Shown here: in pieces, positions 12,201-38,793 of the stretch
Numbering within the stretch: position 1 is the stretch's first letter
Layout: each line of letters starts with the position of its first letter
Assembly: GCF_964355755.1 (NCBI RefSeq)
Contig: NC_092675.1
Coordinates: forward strand, 20,536,912-20,600,911
Direction of reading: 5' to 3'
DNA length: 64,000 nucleotides
Origin: Antedon mediterranea
Lineage: Eukaryota > Echinodermata > Crinoidea > Comatulida > Antedonidae
Notes under the pieces: generated by a model
Told to the model about the DNA's origin: nothing
What the model saw: only the letters and a program-made list of their open reading frames with translations
Databases searched by the model: none
Position numbers and translations under genes: made by a program

Positions 12201-15200
12201 ATGGATAAGGATGATGGAAAATGGTTGTCATGGTGCGAGAAACAATTTCGACAGGTGGCACACGAAGATGGTCAAATTTATTTAAATGACTTTCAAAAGG
12301 CACTCAACATCAAAAAGGTATTTTAATTTAAAATTTGAAAATCATAAACTGATAAATCGCTCAAACATCGTTATCTTTTATACCCATATAGTAAACTCTA
12401 TGTTTGCACTTAGGCCTATAGATCATTAACCATTGTGTAATGTGAACATAGCCTATATACATGTATAAAGGTAAATAATACATTCTACCACTTATGTAAC
12501 CATCAGCTAGTGTTTGACTCGACAGATAAACAAATGTATTGTTGGTTTCAGTGAAGGGGGTGACGGGGAGGAGGGTGGGGCAATGAAAACGCAATAACGT
12601 CGATGCAAAAGGATACTGAAAAGAGCGTATAGTCCTACTACGTAGGCTTTTATTTATTCAAATTGTGCCTTATTCATGATGCCCTCTTATGCCTATTAAA
12701 ATATGAAATAGCAATTTATCACGAAAAAAAGAAACTTTGGTAAGAATTTGTCGGAATCGGAAAACACTACTTCTATTCATAAGCTTCATAATTCTATCCA
12801 AAGTTATAAACAGAGATAATAAATTTCAAGAAATATTTTTTTGTTAAAATACCATGTTTACGTGCGGATGATTTATATTCTGTTGTGTTACGTTTAAAAT
12901 ATGTGTTCTCGAAGGAATTCGTTTATTCCCATAAACACTCGACTTATACACCGACCTTTTAATTTTATGACAGGTAATGCAATATTTTAGAGAGACGTAT
13001 ACGGGGCGCAGTACGAGACATTTTTGCTATATTTATTTAACATTTGTGTCCATACAAAGAGACTGCAGTAGGCCTACATCTCGGTAGGCCTAATTTCGAA
13101 ATGGCCTAATATGTAAACATCAAAGTGCACACATTATCCTACACATCATTCTGTTACGTTATGTGAGGTCACAAAAGTATTTGAATTAATTATGTTGTAT
13201 TAACTTAATTAATGTGTGATGATAAATTAACATGTTCCAATGGCTTCCCGTAGATATAACTTTGTGAGAAGTAAAGAATCGCTGTTAACTTTATAGCTAA
13301 CAGTTTACGACGATCATAACTCTACCTGTAAAGTTGTTATACCACTTTGACGGGTCACGGTAATTTGAACAATATAAATGATAGTGTTTTACAATGAGAC
13401 CGTGTGTTGTGCCGAAATATTAAATATGATTTAGAATCTTTCTTTTATTATTCATAGTTATGAATAACATTAGTTGTGTTCTTCGTTAATAGTTTACCTG
13501 TAGCTCATGTGAACGGACATTCCACACCTGTCTTTGATCAACTTTGGCATCTGTTTCTAGAAAAACTACATTCACGTGACTTGTACCATTTAATTTCATG
13601 GAAAAAAGACATTAATTGGAGTTGAAATTTGCCTATTGTTGGCCTTTAAAGTTAATTTTCCTAATCTGTTATCTCCGATAACATTTATCAGATTTCTGTC
13701 CCATGTTGTATTTTATTTCAATTTTGTTGTTTCTTTTACATTACACGATTTACGACGATCTGACGCGGAAAAAATCATACCATCTGTTAAGTCACAATTA
13801 TAATTATTCCTTTCCTCTTTAAAAAAAATAGTCATTTTTTGCCGAACGTTTCTTTAAACTATTTGACACCGACGAGTCAGGCGGAATAAGTTTATGCGAA
13901 CTACTAGACGCACTGGGCGTTCTACTTCACGGAACATCTAGGGATAAATTACACTTTCTGTTCAGAGTTTATGATGTAGACGGTGAGTATGGAAAAAAAT
14001 AGTGCTTGTGGTATAAACCTAGTTCTTTTAATTAATTAGGGAAGCTGAATTGAAACCGTAGGCCTACATTACTTCTACTGCTTTATTTTTAAATCATTAC
14101 GCATGCGTCGTTTCTTCAAAAGTTCGTGCTCAACACGCAATGTATGAAAAGCAATTATGTTTTTAGTTCCTATGTTTCCTGTTCATTTTCTATTATCAAT
14201 AAAATCAGGAAATACAGAATGAGAAAAAAAATACTGGAGGTTAACTGAAGAGAAAGAAAGTTATGATAATGCCAACATGAAAAGAACGGCGGTATTACGA
14301 TAGGCCTCCATCGGGACCATTGGCTACGACGAGTTATTGCCAGAACTGTGGAAACAAGTTCTTGAACTTTTTGCTTTACATCACAAATAAAATTGTTCAG
14401 AATCCAAATTGGTTTGGAAGTTTTTCGATACGCCTTTATTCTTTACAGGTAATGGGACCATTGACTATGACGAGTTATATACAGTACTTAAATCGTGTAT
14501 GGCTGAAAGTGCAATCCAGCTAAGCGATGAGACTTTACGAGAACTTACAAGCATTTTATTTGATGAGGCTGACGAAGACGATAACGGTGCAATCACGTTC
14601 GACGAATTACAAACTCAGCTCGCTAAATATCCTGATATTACTGATAATTTAACTGTAAGGTAAGTACATGCAGCTATAGGTTGATTTATTTAACTGTAAG
14701 GTGAGTACATCTAGCTATAAGTTTATTGATTTAACTGTAAGGTGGATACATCTAGCTATAAGTTTATTGATTTAACTGTAAGGTGGATACATCTAGCTAT
14801 AAGTTTATTGATTTAACTGTAAGGTGGATACATCTAGCTATAAGTTTATTGATTTAACTGTAAGGGGAGTGCATCTAGCTATAAGTTTATTGATTTAACT
14901 GTAAGGGGAGTGCATCTAGCTATAAGTTTATTGATTTAACTGTAAGGGGAGTGCATCTAGCTATAAGTTTATTGATTTAACTGTAAGGTGGATACATCTA
15001 GCTATAAGTTTATTGATTTAACTGTAAGGTGGATACATCTAGCTATAAGTTTATTGATTTAACTGTAAGGGGAGTGCATCTAGCTATAAGTTTATTGATT
15101 TAACTGTAAGGTGAGTACATCTAGCTATAAGTTTATTGATTTAACTGTAAGGTGGATACATCTAGCTATAAGTTTATTGATTTAACTGTAAGGTGGATAC

Positions 15201-18200
15201 ATCTAGCTATAAGTTTATTGATTTAACTGTAAGGGGAGTGCATCTAGCTATAAGTTTATTGATTTAACTGTAAGGGGAGTGCATCTAGCTATAAGTTTAT
15301 TGATTTAACTGTAAGGTGAGTACATCCAGCTATAAGTTTATTGATTTAACTGTAAGGTGAGTACATCTAGCTATAAGTTTATTGATTTAACTGTAAGGGG
15401 AGTGCATCTAGCTATAAGTTTATTGATTTAACTGTAAGGTGAGTACATCCAGCTATAAGTTGATATACGGTATGTTTTCTATAACATGTAGGCTAGAAAT
15501 AAATGTATATATCCAAAGGATATTTTAAAATATATATCTATTTGTTGATTTGGGTAAACTATGCTATAGTTGGTCTTTTTAGTTCAGTTGACTTATTGAT
15601 ATTTCATTATTTTATAAAAGTACAATAGGCCCTAATAAACGTAATGTATAGATAGATAATTAATATATTATACCCATCTCAACTTACTGGGTGATACAAC
15701 AGGGAACAGAAGGGTCATAAAGATAAATGATGATTTTAGTGAACATGAAAATTGCAAAGTGAGAATAAAATCTACACCTCAATGCATGCATCGTTATTAT
15801 TTTATTTTACAGTGCTGCAACATGGTTACATCCACCGCCAGTAAAGCGACGTTGTAAGCCCTCTGTAAAATGTTTCCGAAGAAAATACATTCGCAACAAT
15901 TTGCCTTTGCTTGTCTTTATTGTGGTTTATATTTGTATAAATGTAGCTCTCTTTGTGAGAGCTTATCAGCGAATTACACAAATGAATATTGGGTGTTTCT
16001 GGCTTAGTATTGCCAAAGGATGTGGTGAGTATGAGGAGTACTGTAAAAACTATTAAGTCTATGTCTACAGTTAAAGCATTTGTTTTTGTAGCTCTCTTTT
16101 TACATCTATGAGGGGGTTTCTTACACTTTCTTATAACTTGTTCTGACTTATCTCTTTCTTGGGTAGTTTTGAGTTATACGTCTTGGTTTTTGTCAGTTTA
16201 CCTCCATTAGCCTGGGTTTTCAAAACCCTATCTTATCTAGATTGCCAAAGTATTGTATTATTATTTATATTAAGGAGTGTGTTTAAACTTTAATCAACGT
16301 CTTCTATCTATACTAGTTGTCGTTGTGATGAAATACTGTGCTTTATTATGCATAGAGTTTTGCTACATCACATAATTCCTCTCTCGTCCTTTTTCTCCTC
16401 AATGTTTCTACATATCATTTTCTCCAGACTGTCTCAATCCAGTGTGGCAATATGTCCAAATTATTGCAATTTTTCTTTGAAAATTCATGTGAGTACAGTA
16501 GTGTGGCTTTTTGGTCTGGCCCTTCCTAAACTATCTTACCTGTATTGCTTCTATAAATAATATATCACTTGTATTTATATTCAGGCGCGTGTTTAGACTT
16601 CAATGGCAGTCTGCTACTGTTTCTAATGTTGAGGAAATGTTTAACGTTGATACGAGGGACACGTTTAGCTCACTATCTACCAATTGATCAGCATATCTGT
16701 CTTCACAAATCAGTAGCCTGCATAATCATTCTACTGTCGACCATTCACACTGGTGCACACGTCATGAATTTCTGTAAGTACCGTAGGCCACTGATTATCT
16801 TGTAACTATGGTAGCCTGGCTAGCGCGCCTGATTTGAATTGATGTCAGACACATGTGTTATTTTTTTAGTGAACTGTGACAATAAGAACTCGGCGTTGTC
16901 GATAATAGAGTACCTGTTCACACTTAAGTCAGATATCGGATGGGTAGCAGGAACAGCAAATATCACCGGAGTATTACTTTTGGTATTACTTATTTTTATA
17001 TCTATATGTTCGGTATCGTTGGTGCGACAGAAAGGTTATTTTCAAGTAAGTATTCTTATAACCCACGTGGTTCATGCATAACATGATGATAAATTTCAGT
17101 TGAGATCAAAGTCACACAATTGTTAGTGGTTGAAAATGACTATTCTCATTTTTATTTAAGCCTTAAAAGCGTCTATGATTATGTTTGCTTTAAGTTTTCA
17201 TTTTTAAGGTCTGTATAATCAACATAGTACCATGATTGGAACTGCATCCTTATGGGTTACTTGCTTTGCAATTTTTAGAGTTCGAAGTTTCGAACAACTT
17301 GTGAAATTGCGATTTTAAAAGTAGTGATAGTGACGAGGCATTATTGGGTATATATCTAAATTAGAGAATCATAGGAAAATTACTAATCCATGTTATTCAC
17401 TCTTCCATAGGTATTCTATTGGACTCATCAATTATCTATAATATGGTGGTTACTCTTAATTGTACATGCGCAGAGGTTCTGGATGTGGTTCACGCTTCCA
17501 GGAGGGATTTATGTTGTAGAACGTGTACTTAGAATGAAACCCGTTAGAAAAGCAAAGTTTGGAACGATATGTATTAATCAAGCCGTGGTACTGCCCGACA
17601 AGGTAATACAATATGGCTATTATAGTACTAATATTATCATTTTATCAATTGCAAATTATTTTTTTTGTTATATCTTTTAATTTTGCTTAACAATCTCTTT
17701 CTTATCATTTTTAATTTTTAACTCTAGCATATTATAAAGTTAAAATACATTGAATTGAAATCCCACTTTATTTAATTCGAAGGTGCTACATCTTGTGATT
17801 CCTAGGCCTAGTAACTTCACTTTCCAAGCCGGAGAGTACATTTACATCAACATCCCAAGCATAGCACGTCATGAATGGCATCCATTTACTGTCAGTAGCG
17901 CCCCAGAACAACAAAGTAAGTGTAAGAATTTTAATAGAAGACGTAAGCTTATCAAATTATCGATAGTTAAAAAAACATCCATTTTCACTAATAATCAACA
18001 TGATTGAATCTCTATTCAATTAAATCCAATACAATCATTATCATGTTTTTTACATTGCAGATTTTCTATCTGTGCATATTCGTTCAATGGGAAATTGGAC
18101 TAAGAAGTTATACAACCAGTTTGATGTAAAATATGCGAACCATATTGCTGAGATACATATAAACGATTGTCAAGAACAACAAACGCATGTTTTACAATTA

Positions 18201-20675
18201 ACAGATGTTGAAAATAATCTAACAACACTTGCAGAAGAAGCATCAAACTGCGGCTCTCGATCTACCATTCGAGGATCTTGTTCTTCTGTTGTCACATCTG
18301 AAATATGTAATGATGTAGAAAACACTTCAAGGGGAGAGAGTGTAAAATCAGACAAAACTCTGTCAAGTAATAATATATTAAGTAACAAGAATCAAAATGA
18401 GTTGTCAAAATCACAAAATTTAAAAACAAACATTCAGAAACCTCAAAGTAAAGCGCGTAGGCCAAACAGTGTTAATAAAGAGTCTATGAACACGACGGCA
18501 AAACCAGAGCCACGCTCCCCACGCCGGAAGAATGCGATTGCTGGTATTTCTGTGCGCAATGAAAATGAGACAATTGTAAAACCAAAAGCTAACAAATCTA
18601 AATTAAACAAAATACATCCGACTTGTGCAACTGATTCAATGAACCAGCGTTCTGATTATAATAAAAATGCACTGCCTAGTATTAGGACATCGAGTGAACG
18701 AAAAGAGGTTGGTGGAACAAATCAAAAAGTTGTCAAACCGAAGAAACCAAAGCCGTTACGAAGACGTTTGACGCAACACTCGTTGGATGTTGCGTTGGAA
18801 GGCGCGTCTTCGTGTGGAACAGGTATAGAGGTAAGCTCTAGTTTTAAATTGAAATGGAAAGAACAACAACGATGTAGGCTACTTCTGGTTCTGGATATCT
18901 GAAACTCGGGATTACTATCACATTAATCGCCCATCTTCTCTCTGGTAGTATAGTGACCGTCTGTAACCTCTGTCTAGTGTCCCTGTCTAGAAGCTTTGTT
19001 CAAATTTGTATATTTTTTATTTTTTAAGTTTCATTCTTTGTCTTTGTTGGAACCAATCTTAAAGTTTTTTGGGGCTTATTTGGTCTCTCCGGACACAACT
19101 GCATACACATTAAATAGTGTGTGTCATGTAAAAGGGAAGACTATCCACTTTATATGACGTGCTGTGTGTGAATAAAGAAAAAATGAATTTGATTGAATTG
19201 AATCACTTAGTAAAGTGACATGAGTCAGAGAGCAGAAACATTGATTTAAAAAAATAATTTGAGTTAAATTGTATTAATCACGATGTTTTGATTTCTTATT
19301 TAGATTTACATAGACGGTCCATATGGTGCGCCATCTCAGCATATTTTCCAAGCAGAGCATGCCGTGTTGATTGGGGCCGGTATTGGCGTAACACCATTTG
19401 CATCAATCCTTCAAAGTATCCATGAACGACACAAAGTAGCGAAACGTACGTGTCCCAGTTGCAAACACGCATGGGTCGAAGACACGACAACAATTATGAG
19501 ATTAAAGAAGGTAGATTTTGACAATGTATTTCAGAAAGACTACAAACCATTGCATGTTTAAAGTGAGCTTATGAGCAATGAAGGAAATAAACGGTATTTA
19601 ATATTCATGAATTTATCTGATATGAGAAGAGCACGCGATTTTACATCTTAGTCATTAGGTACAACTGAACTGACTTGTAAGTAAGTCATTGAGAAAAAAA
19701 CCTATGTGTATCAAAATGACTTGCAATAGTCAGTTAAGTTGTACCTTATGACAGCTGCAGAATCGGATGTTTTGTTGAGATGTCCCTTCTGTTTCGGACA
19801 GTTCCGTTTAAAGACTATCAACATTGTATGTTTTTGTAAAATACCAATATTGACGAAGTACTTATAATTTCGTGTTTATGTCGTTTAGGTTGATTTTATT
19901 TGGATTAATCGGGACCAGAAATCTTTCGAGTGGTTTATAAGTCTGCTCAACCAGATTGAAGTGGAACAGCAAATTATTGAACCATCAAACCGATTCCTGA
20001 ACATTCACCTTTATATGACATCAGCGTTGAACAAGAATGACGTCAAAGCTATTGGTCTGCACATGGCACTTGATCTGTTACATAAGAAGAGCAATAGAGA
20101 CACCATCACGGGACTGATGACGCGGACGCAGCCAGGAAAACCTGATTGGAACCAGGTAATAACCGATAAACTGTCGGTGGAAACGGGGTTTAACCGATTC
20201 CATGTAAAAAAAAATTAACCGATAATTATCTCATTCAAATCGGATAATTATCGGATAAATGCGATAATTTTTAATCTTTGATCTGGATGACAATTTGTGA
20301 TTGGGCATCTGGTTGTTTGGTAATCACTACCATATTTGAGCATATCACACTTTTAATCAAACCAGTTTGATAGTGTAGACTTAGCTTTATTATAAACTAG
20401 AGTACTATTAAACTACATATATAGTATACAAACATGGTTAATTACGTTGTACTAATGATTTATTACCATATTTTTCTTCTCCTCATAAATGTGTTTACAG
20501 TAGCGATACCATATTATCGGCATATTATATTTCTTATTTATAGGTTTTTACAAATATTCGAAATACAAAACAAGGAAAAGTAACGGTTTTCTTTTGTGGT
20601 GTACCAGAACTCGGTGACATCATCAGTAAAAAGAGCTCACAGTTTGGATTCGAATTCAGGAAAGAAAACTTTTAG
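12201..20675 (+). CDS. NOX5: NADPH oxidase 5 (NOX5), calcium-dependent, 12 coding exons, 918 aa
   Basis: Membrane flavocytochrome that moves electrons from cytosolic NADPH through FAD and two hemes to oxygen, making superoxide when calcium binds its EF hands. Exons: 12201-12317, 13832-13982, 14449-14659, 15813-16024, 16585-16773, 16870-17045, 17411-17602, 17783-17915, 18061-18830, 19304-19510, 19889-20155, 20544-20675. A degenerate first EF hand (residues 1-39) is followed by three canonical loops: DTDESGGISLCE, DVDGNGTIDYDE, DEDDNGAITFDE. Six membrane helices span about 180-390. Heme-ligand candidates are His in LHKSV, HTGAH, WTHQL and IVHAQ. The FAD site is HPFTVSSAPE; NADPH sites are GAGIGVTPFASIL and FFCGVPELG; the protein ends FRKENF as in vertebrate NOX5. 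Odd: residues about 486-712 are a Ser/Lys/Arg-rich, probably disordered insert where human NOX5 has roughly 45 residues. Exon 1 starts after an acceptor (12190-12191), implying an upstream non-coding exon. Confidence 0.96.
12318..13831 (+). other. NOX5 intron 1
   Basis: 1.5 kb of AT-rich intron; I see no array, transposon end or hidden exon in it. Confidence 0.6.
14647..15462 (+). repeat. 41-bp minisatellite made from the NOX5 exon 3/intron 3 junction
   Basis: Twenty head-to-tail junctions, the first being the real one. Each 41-bp unit contains about 13 bases identical to the end of exon 3 (ATTTAACTGTAAG) followed by a 5' splice-site-like start and 28 bases of intron. The GT-equivalent positions fall every 41 bases from 14660 to 15439. 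Three variant types occur: GTGAGT (units 2, 12, 17, 18, 20), GTGGAT (units 3-5, 9, 10, 13, 14) and GGGAGT (units 6-8, 11, 15, 16, 19). Confidence 0.97.
18905..19205 (+). mobile_element. Retroposon 3' tail in NOX5 intron 9
   Basis: A non-coding segment ending GTGAATAAAGAAAAAATG followed by TTGAAT-type short repeats, resembling a LINE 3' UTR. No open frame remains. Confidence 0.4.
19650..19753. mobile_element. Short inverted-repeat element in NOX5 intron 10
   Basis: About 44-base arms: GTCATTAGGTACAACTGAAC and GTTAAGTTGTACCTTATGAC, separated by roughly 15 bases. Confidence 0.75.
20322..20389. mobile_element. MITE family A, copy 4, right half only (NOX5 intron 11)
   Basis: Retains ACTACCATATTTGAGCATAT and the right end GTTTGATAGTGTAGAC; the left arm is missing or diverged. 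Confidence 0.7.
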
Positions 20676-21164
20676 GAGATGTTTCAATAAATCTTTCAGA
20701 CTTTTACTTCTGTGAATAAGTGTCGCTTACTTCTGTGATTAAGTGTCTCTTAAAAAGATATACAAAATATTAAACCAAACTTGTCAAGGAGTAAGATCGC
20801 ATCCAGGCTACCGGGGTACACCAGCCATGAAAAGCAACTCAGCACTGTCTCTGACAGTACAAAGTTGTTGCTTAATATCACTAATGCTAACATTTTCTAC
20901 CGATTCATTCAGTTTTTTATATATATTTTAAAAGGAACAAACAATACTATACTATACTTATTTTGTACAAATGTACGGTAACTTCTTTAATTTCCAATAT
21001 TTGACGGATACTTCTGACTGATTTCATACACACAATTAGGTTATTCGATTTAGTTTGTTCGGTATTCTAAATCTTAGCAGACCAGATATATGCTCGATTT
21101 CATCGATGCTTAGATTTTATGAAAGTTTGAGCGTATTAGGGAGCTCCTGATTTTGTACATATTC

Positions 21165-21420
21165 ATATTATAAATACTGTATAAAAATTGTAAAACTTAA
21201 GTGAGTTTAAACTTCTGTATTCTGTCTAAAGTATTGTTGAACATTAGGGGTTCTGGAGTCGTCAACATAACAATTTACATATTCATATATGATTGTAAAT
21301 ATATGGTAAATATTGTGAAACTTAAGTAAGTTTGAGCGTCTATATTATTGATTGATGGACATTAGGGGATTATGATTCGGATGTTAACATAACATTTCAC
21401 ATACTGTATTCATATTGTAA
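21165..21420. repeat. Imperfect about 120-bp tandem duplication in the NOX5 3' UTR
   Basis: Two diverged copies sharing ACATATTCATAT, GTGAAACTTAAGTAAGTTT-like and ACATTAGGGG segments, with the start of a third. It lies before the likely poly(A) signal and so would be in the mRNA. Confidence 0.7.
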
Positions 21421-21555
21421 ATTTGAAAACTTGTTATTAGATTATTTTTGTATCGTAATATAGAAACAAAATCGTAGATATACAGAAAAATATCAGGTAG
21501 AAAATCTTGTATTTTTATAAATGTAATATATAAAATAATTTGTACCGCTGTCTAA

Positions 21556-21561
21556 AATAAA
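21556..21561 (+). terminator. Poly(A) signal of NOX5
   Basis: AATAAA about 880 bases after the NOX5 stop codon, in the context TCTAAAATAAATG. The intervening 3' UTR is AT-rich and contains an imperfect tandem duplication (21165-21420). An earlier site cannot be excluded. Confidence 0.45.
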
Positions 21562-22556
21562 TGTATAAACTAATAACAAAACAAATAGACGTATTTCATT
21601 TCAAGCATCTGTCCTGTTTAATTTAATGTAACATTTATATAATTCAAAAGGAAAGAAAGAAAAATATGTTTCGAAGAAATGGTTTTAATTTCTCTTCTGG
21701 ACAATGTATAAACTGGCGATTACAAACTCTTCTTTCATTTCTGTACACAGATTTAGAAGAAGAAGAAGAATTTTGCAAAGTTTGCTACAGTAGTATAGAC
21801 CTGTTTCAAACTTCGGCAAACATTAGTGTAGACCTGTTTCAACTTCGGCAAACTGCAGAGGTTTGCTGAAGTCCACAATAGCAAAGCTTTAGTCTCTAGT
21901 GTATGTAGACCAGTTGAGGATAAAAACTACATAAAACAACAATAACGTTTGAATTGAAAGTCAGAATTACAATTACTAAATAAATTCCAATCATGTTTCC
22001 ATTCAACTATATGAACAAACATCAGTTGGGGTAAGTTAAATGGCTTGATATATTTCATTCAGTAGTCGTGAGATACATACTTTACATTCCATGTTTCATG
22101 TTCTATGATTGAATTGATTCACATTAAGTGAACCACACGTGCACCTTGTAATGTATCCGACCACACTACTTAATCAATCATTTCTATAACATAAAGCAAA
22201 GTTCATATACACCTAATAATGAATCATGAATAACAGGAATGTATATTTGTTTGCACAGACGTTCAATGAATACAACAATTATGATACTTTGTGTGTTTGA
22301 TAAATCATTATTTCTGAAGAACAATAATTAAAATTGTTGTCAAAAAGACAAGCGGCGTTTTTTTTAAAAAGAAATAATTCTTGTTATATTCCTGTTGCTA
22401 TTAAATTAAATGGTTAATACAAGTTTTTTGGCTTTATTTATTATTTATTTAATTTCACTTCTAATAGCAGAGAGCCTATCACTGACAAAATTACAAAGTA
22501 AAGTATGTTATTTGTTGAGGACGGGTAATTGAATAACGTTGCACAATAACTATGTC

Positions 22557-22697
22557 TAAAGCTCTGTCTACACTATCAAACTTTATGTGACAAAAAATGA
22601 TGTGCCCACTCGACATGATGATGTCATATCACTACCACATTTTGGTACATCACACTTTTTTTGTCAAACTAGTTTGATAGTGTAGACAGAGAGCTAT
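22557..22697. mobile_element. MITE family A, copy 5 (NOX5-DDX46 spacer)
   Basis: Well-preserved full copy with both GTCTACACTATCAAAC ends. Confidence 0.88.
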
Positions 22698-23554
22698 AAG
22701 ATATATTTTTAGTGTTTTTGCGTAAAAAATAATTGAAAAAACCCCTAAAACTAAGGATAATAATAATAATCCATCACTTCTGGCAAAACGTTTACTCTTG
22801 TCACGATAAAGATGGGTAACCAAATCAACTTCCAAAATTGTATAGGTTGAAAAGTGTCATTTGTACATATGTGATATTGTATTTGATGAATGAGCAACAA
22901 ACAAAAAACAAACAAACAAACCACAGTGTATAAATAAAAACACTTGAACAATCATGTACAAAGTTATTGTCAATCTTATTTAATATTACTTTCAAAATGA
23001 CAGTAAAAATTGATAAAATTATCGCAACAAGTGTACAAAAATGTACACACTTTATTATGTCCACTCATTATGCACACACTATCCACACACATCATGTATT
23101 ATAATGAAACGCAATATTTTCAAGACATTTTTTAAATTCTATGAACCAATAGTTTGTATTGTACTGTATGTTCTGTTGATGTTTATAAAACTGCATTTAC
23201 TTAAAATATTTCTAGACTATAGAAAAGATTTCTAAAAAGGTGATCATAATAAGTTTTGGCTATTATTACAAAATAAGTTGATGCGACATAAAAAGAGGAT
23301 TTAAATATAATTATTTCATCACCAGTCTCTACTTCATTAAATACTTATAAATTATTTTCATCCCAAATTATGTATCTTTTCCCCCCTGATTAAAACAAAA
23401 TGATACTCAGAGAATGCTCACTGTTGATGTTGATCACTGTGATTTAATAATTAATTTATTATTTCTTAGACAGTCATAATATAATATATATTCCTTCCAA
23501 CCCAACATTTTAATTGTATCCAAATATCTTTAAAAACATTTCAATAAGTGTCTT

Positions 23555-23703
23555 CGATAACTCCACAGGGCGCAATATTTAAAAGGTCAATCATGACAAA
23601 AAGTCCGATCTAGGTGCGCAAGTTACATCATTGCGCTAGCCTAGATGAAAATGTTTGTCCCGATTGAGCTTTTAAATATGCTGCCCTCTGCAGTTATCAA
23701 AGT
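23555..23703. mobile_element. MITE with about 45-bp inverted repeats downstream of DDX46
   Basis: Ends GATAACTCCACAGGGCGCAA and TGCCCTCTGCAGTTATC, continuing inward through AAAAGGTCAATCATGACAAA and its imperfect complement. Confidence 0.8.
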
Positions 23704-24147
23704 AGCTTATTATTTGCAGCTGTATTATCAATTAGCATGATTTAACTATTAATGATGAAATCTAATATACCACTTGGAATAGTATAGTAGCCATTGTAAA
23801 TTTAGAAATGGGGTTAGTTTCTAAATTGTAATGAACTACATATCAACCTTGAAAGGGTATCGCAGCTCATAGTCATTTCAGTTGGCTTCTGGAATCATTA
23901 GAGGACATGTCACAGCCTTCAATGTGACAACATTTAATAAAAAGACTAATTATATTGGGACCTTAGTGTTGTAATGCATATCACCAATACACTAACCTAC
24001 ACCAAATGTGACCTATGACATGATGCATATGCCAAATGTCACTCTAAAGCAAAGTCATAGATGGTGTTGATAAACAGTTAAAACAATTATGATTTTGGTG
24101 ACAAGAATACAGACAGGAATAATATGTAGCTGACATGGTAGATGACC

Positions 24148-38522
<14,375 letters not shown>

Positions 38523-38793
38523 TAAGCAGCCTTTGTAATGGGCCTAGGCCCTCCTAAACTTAAATTTAAACAGGGTAAGTAACACGATTTTGTTAGCAAG
38601 GGAAATTCGCCGAAAACAACGACATTTTTCGACGGTGTGTAGAGAGAGTGCCGGCATGCATGCCTAGAACTATAGAGGGGGCTATCCAATTCAGATGGCA
38701 ATTTTGTTTGTGTTGTGGCGTTTGTGCTGTACTGGTAGTTTTCTAGAGAATTGGTAGTGCTTAGCCTAGCTGGCTAGCCTAGAAAAAATTAAA
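38523..38793. promoter_or_regulatory. Divergent promoter region between DDX46 and FAM32A
   Basis: Only 271 bases separate the two start codons on opposite strands, so both 5' UTRs and promoters must fit here. The stretch is locally richer in CG dinucleotides than its AT-rich surroundings and I see no TATA box placed for either gene, as is usual for bidirectional housekeeping promoters. The exact start sites cannot be read from sequence alone. Confidence 0.7.

Larger units (their letters stand above)
20676..24147. other. Convergent spacer between NOX5 and DDX46
   Basis: Contains the NOX5 3' UTR, MITE A copy 5, the 23555 MITE and probably the DDX46 3' UTR. Minus-strand AATAAA (plus TTTATT) at 23455-23460 is a possible DDX46 poly(A) signal. 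A 31-bp duplicated segment with GACCTGTTTCAAACTTCGGC lies near 21800. No other gene seen. Confidence 0.5.
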
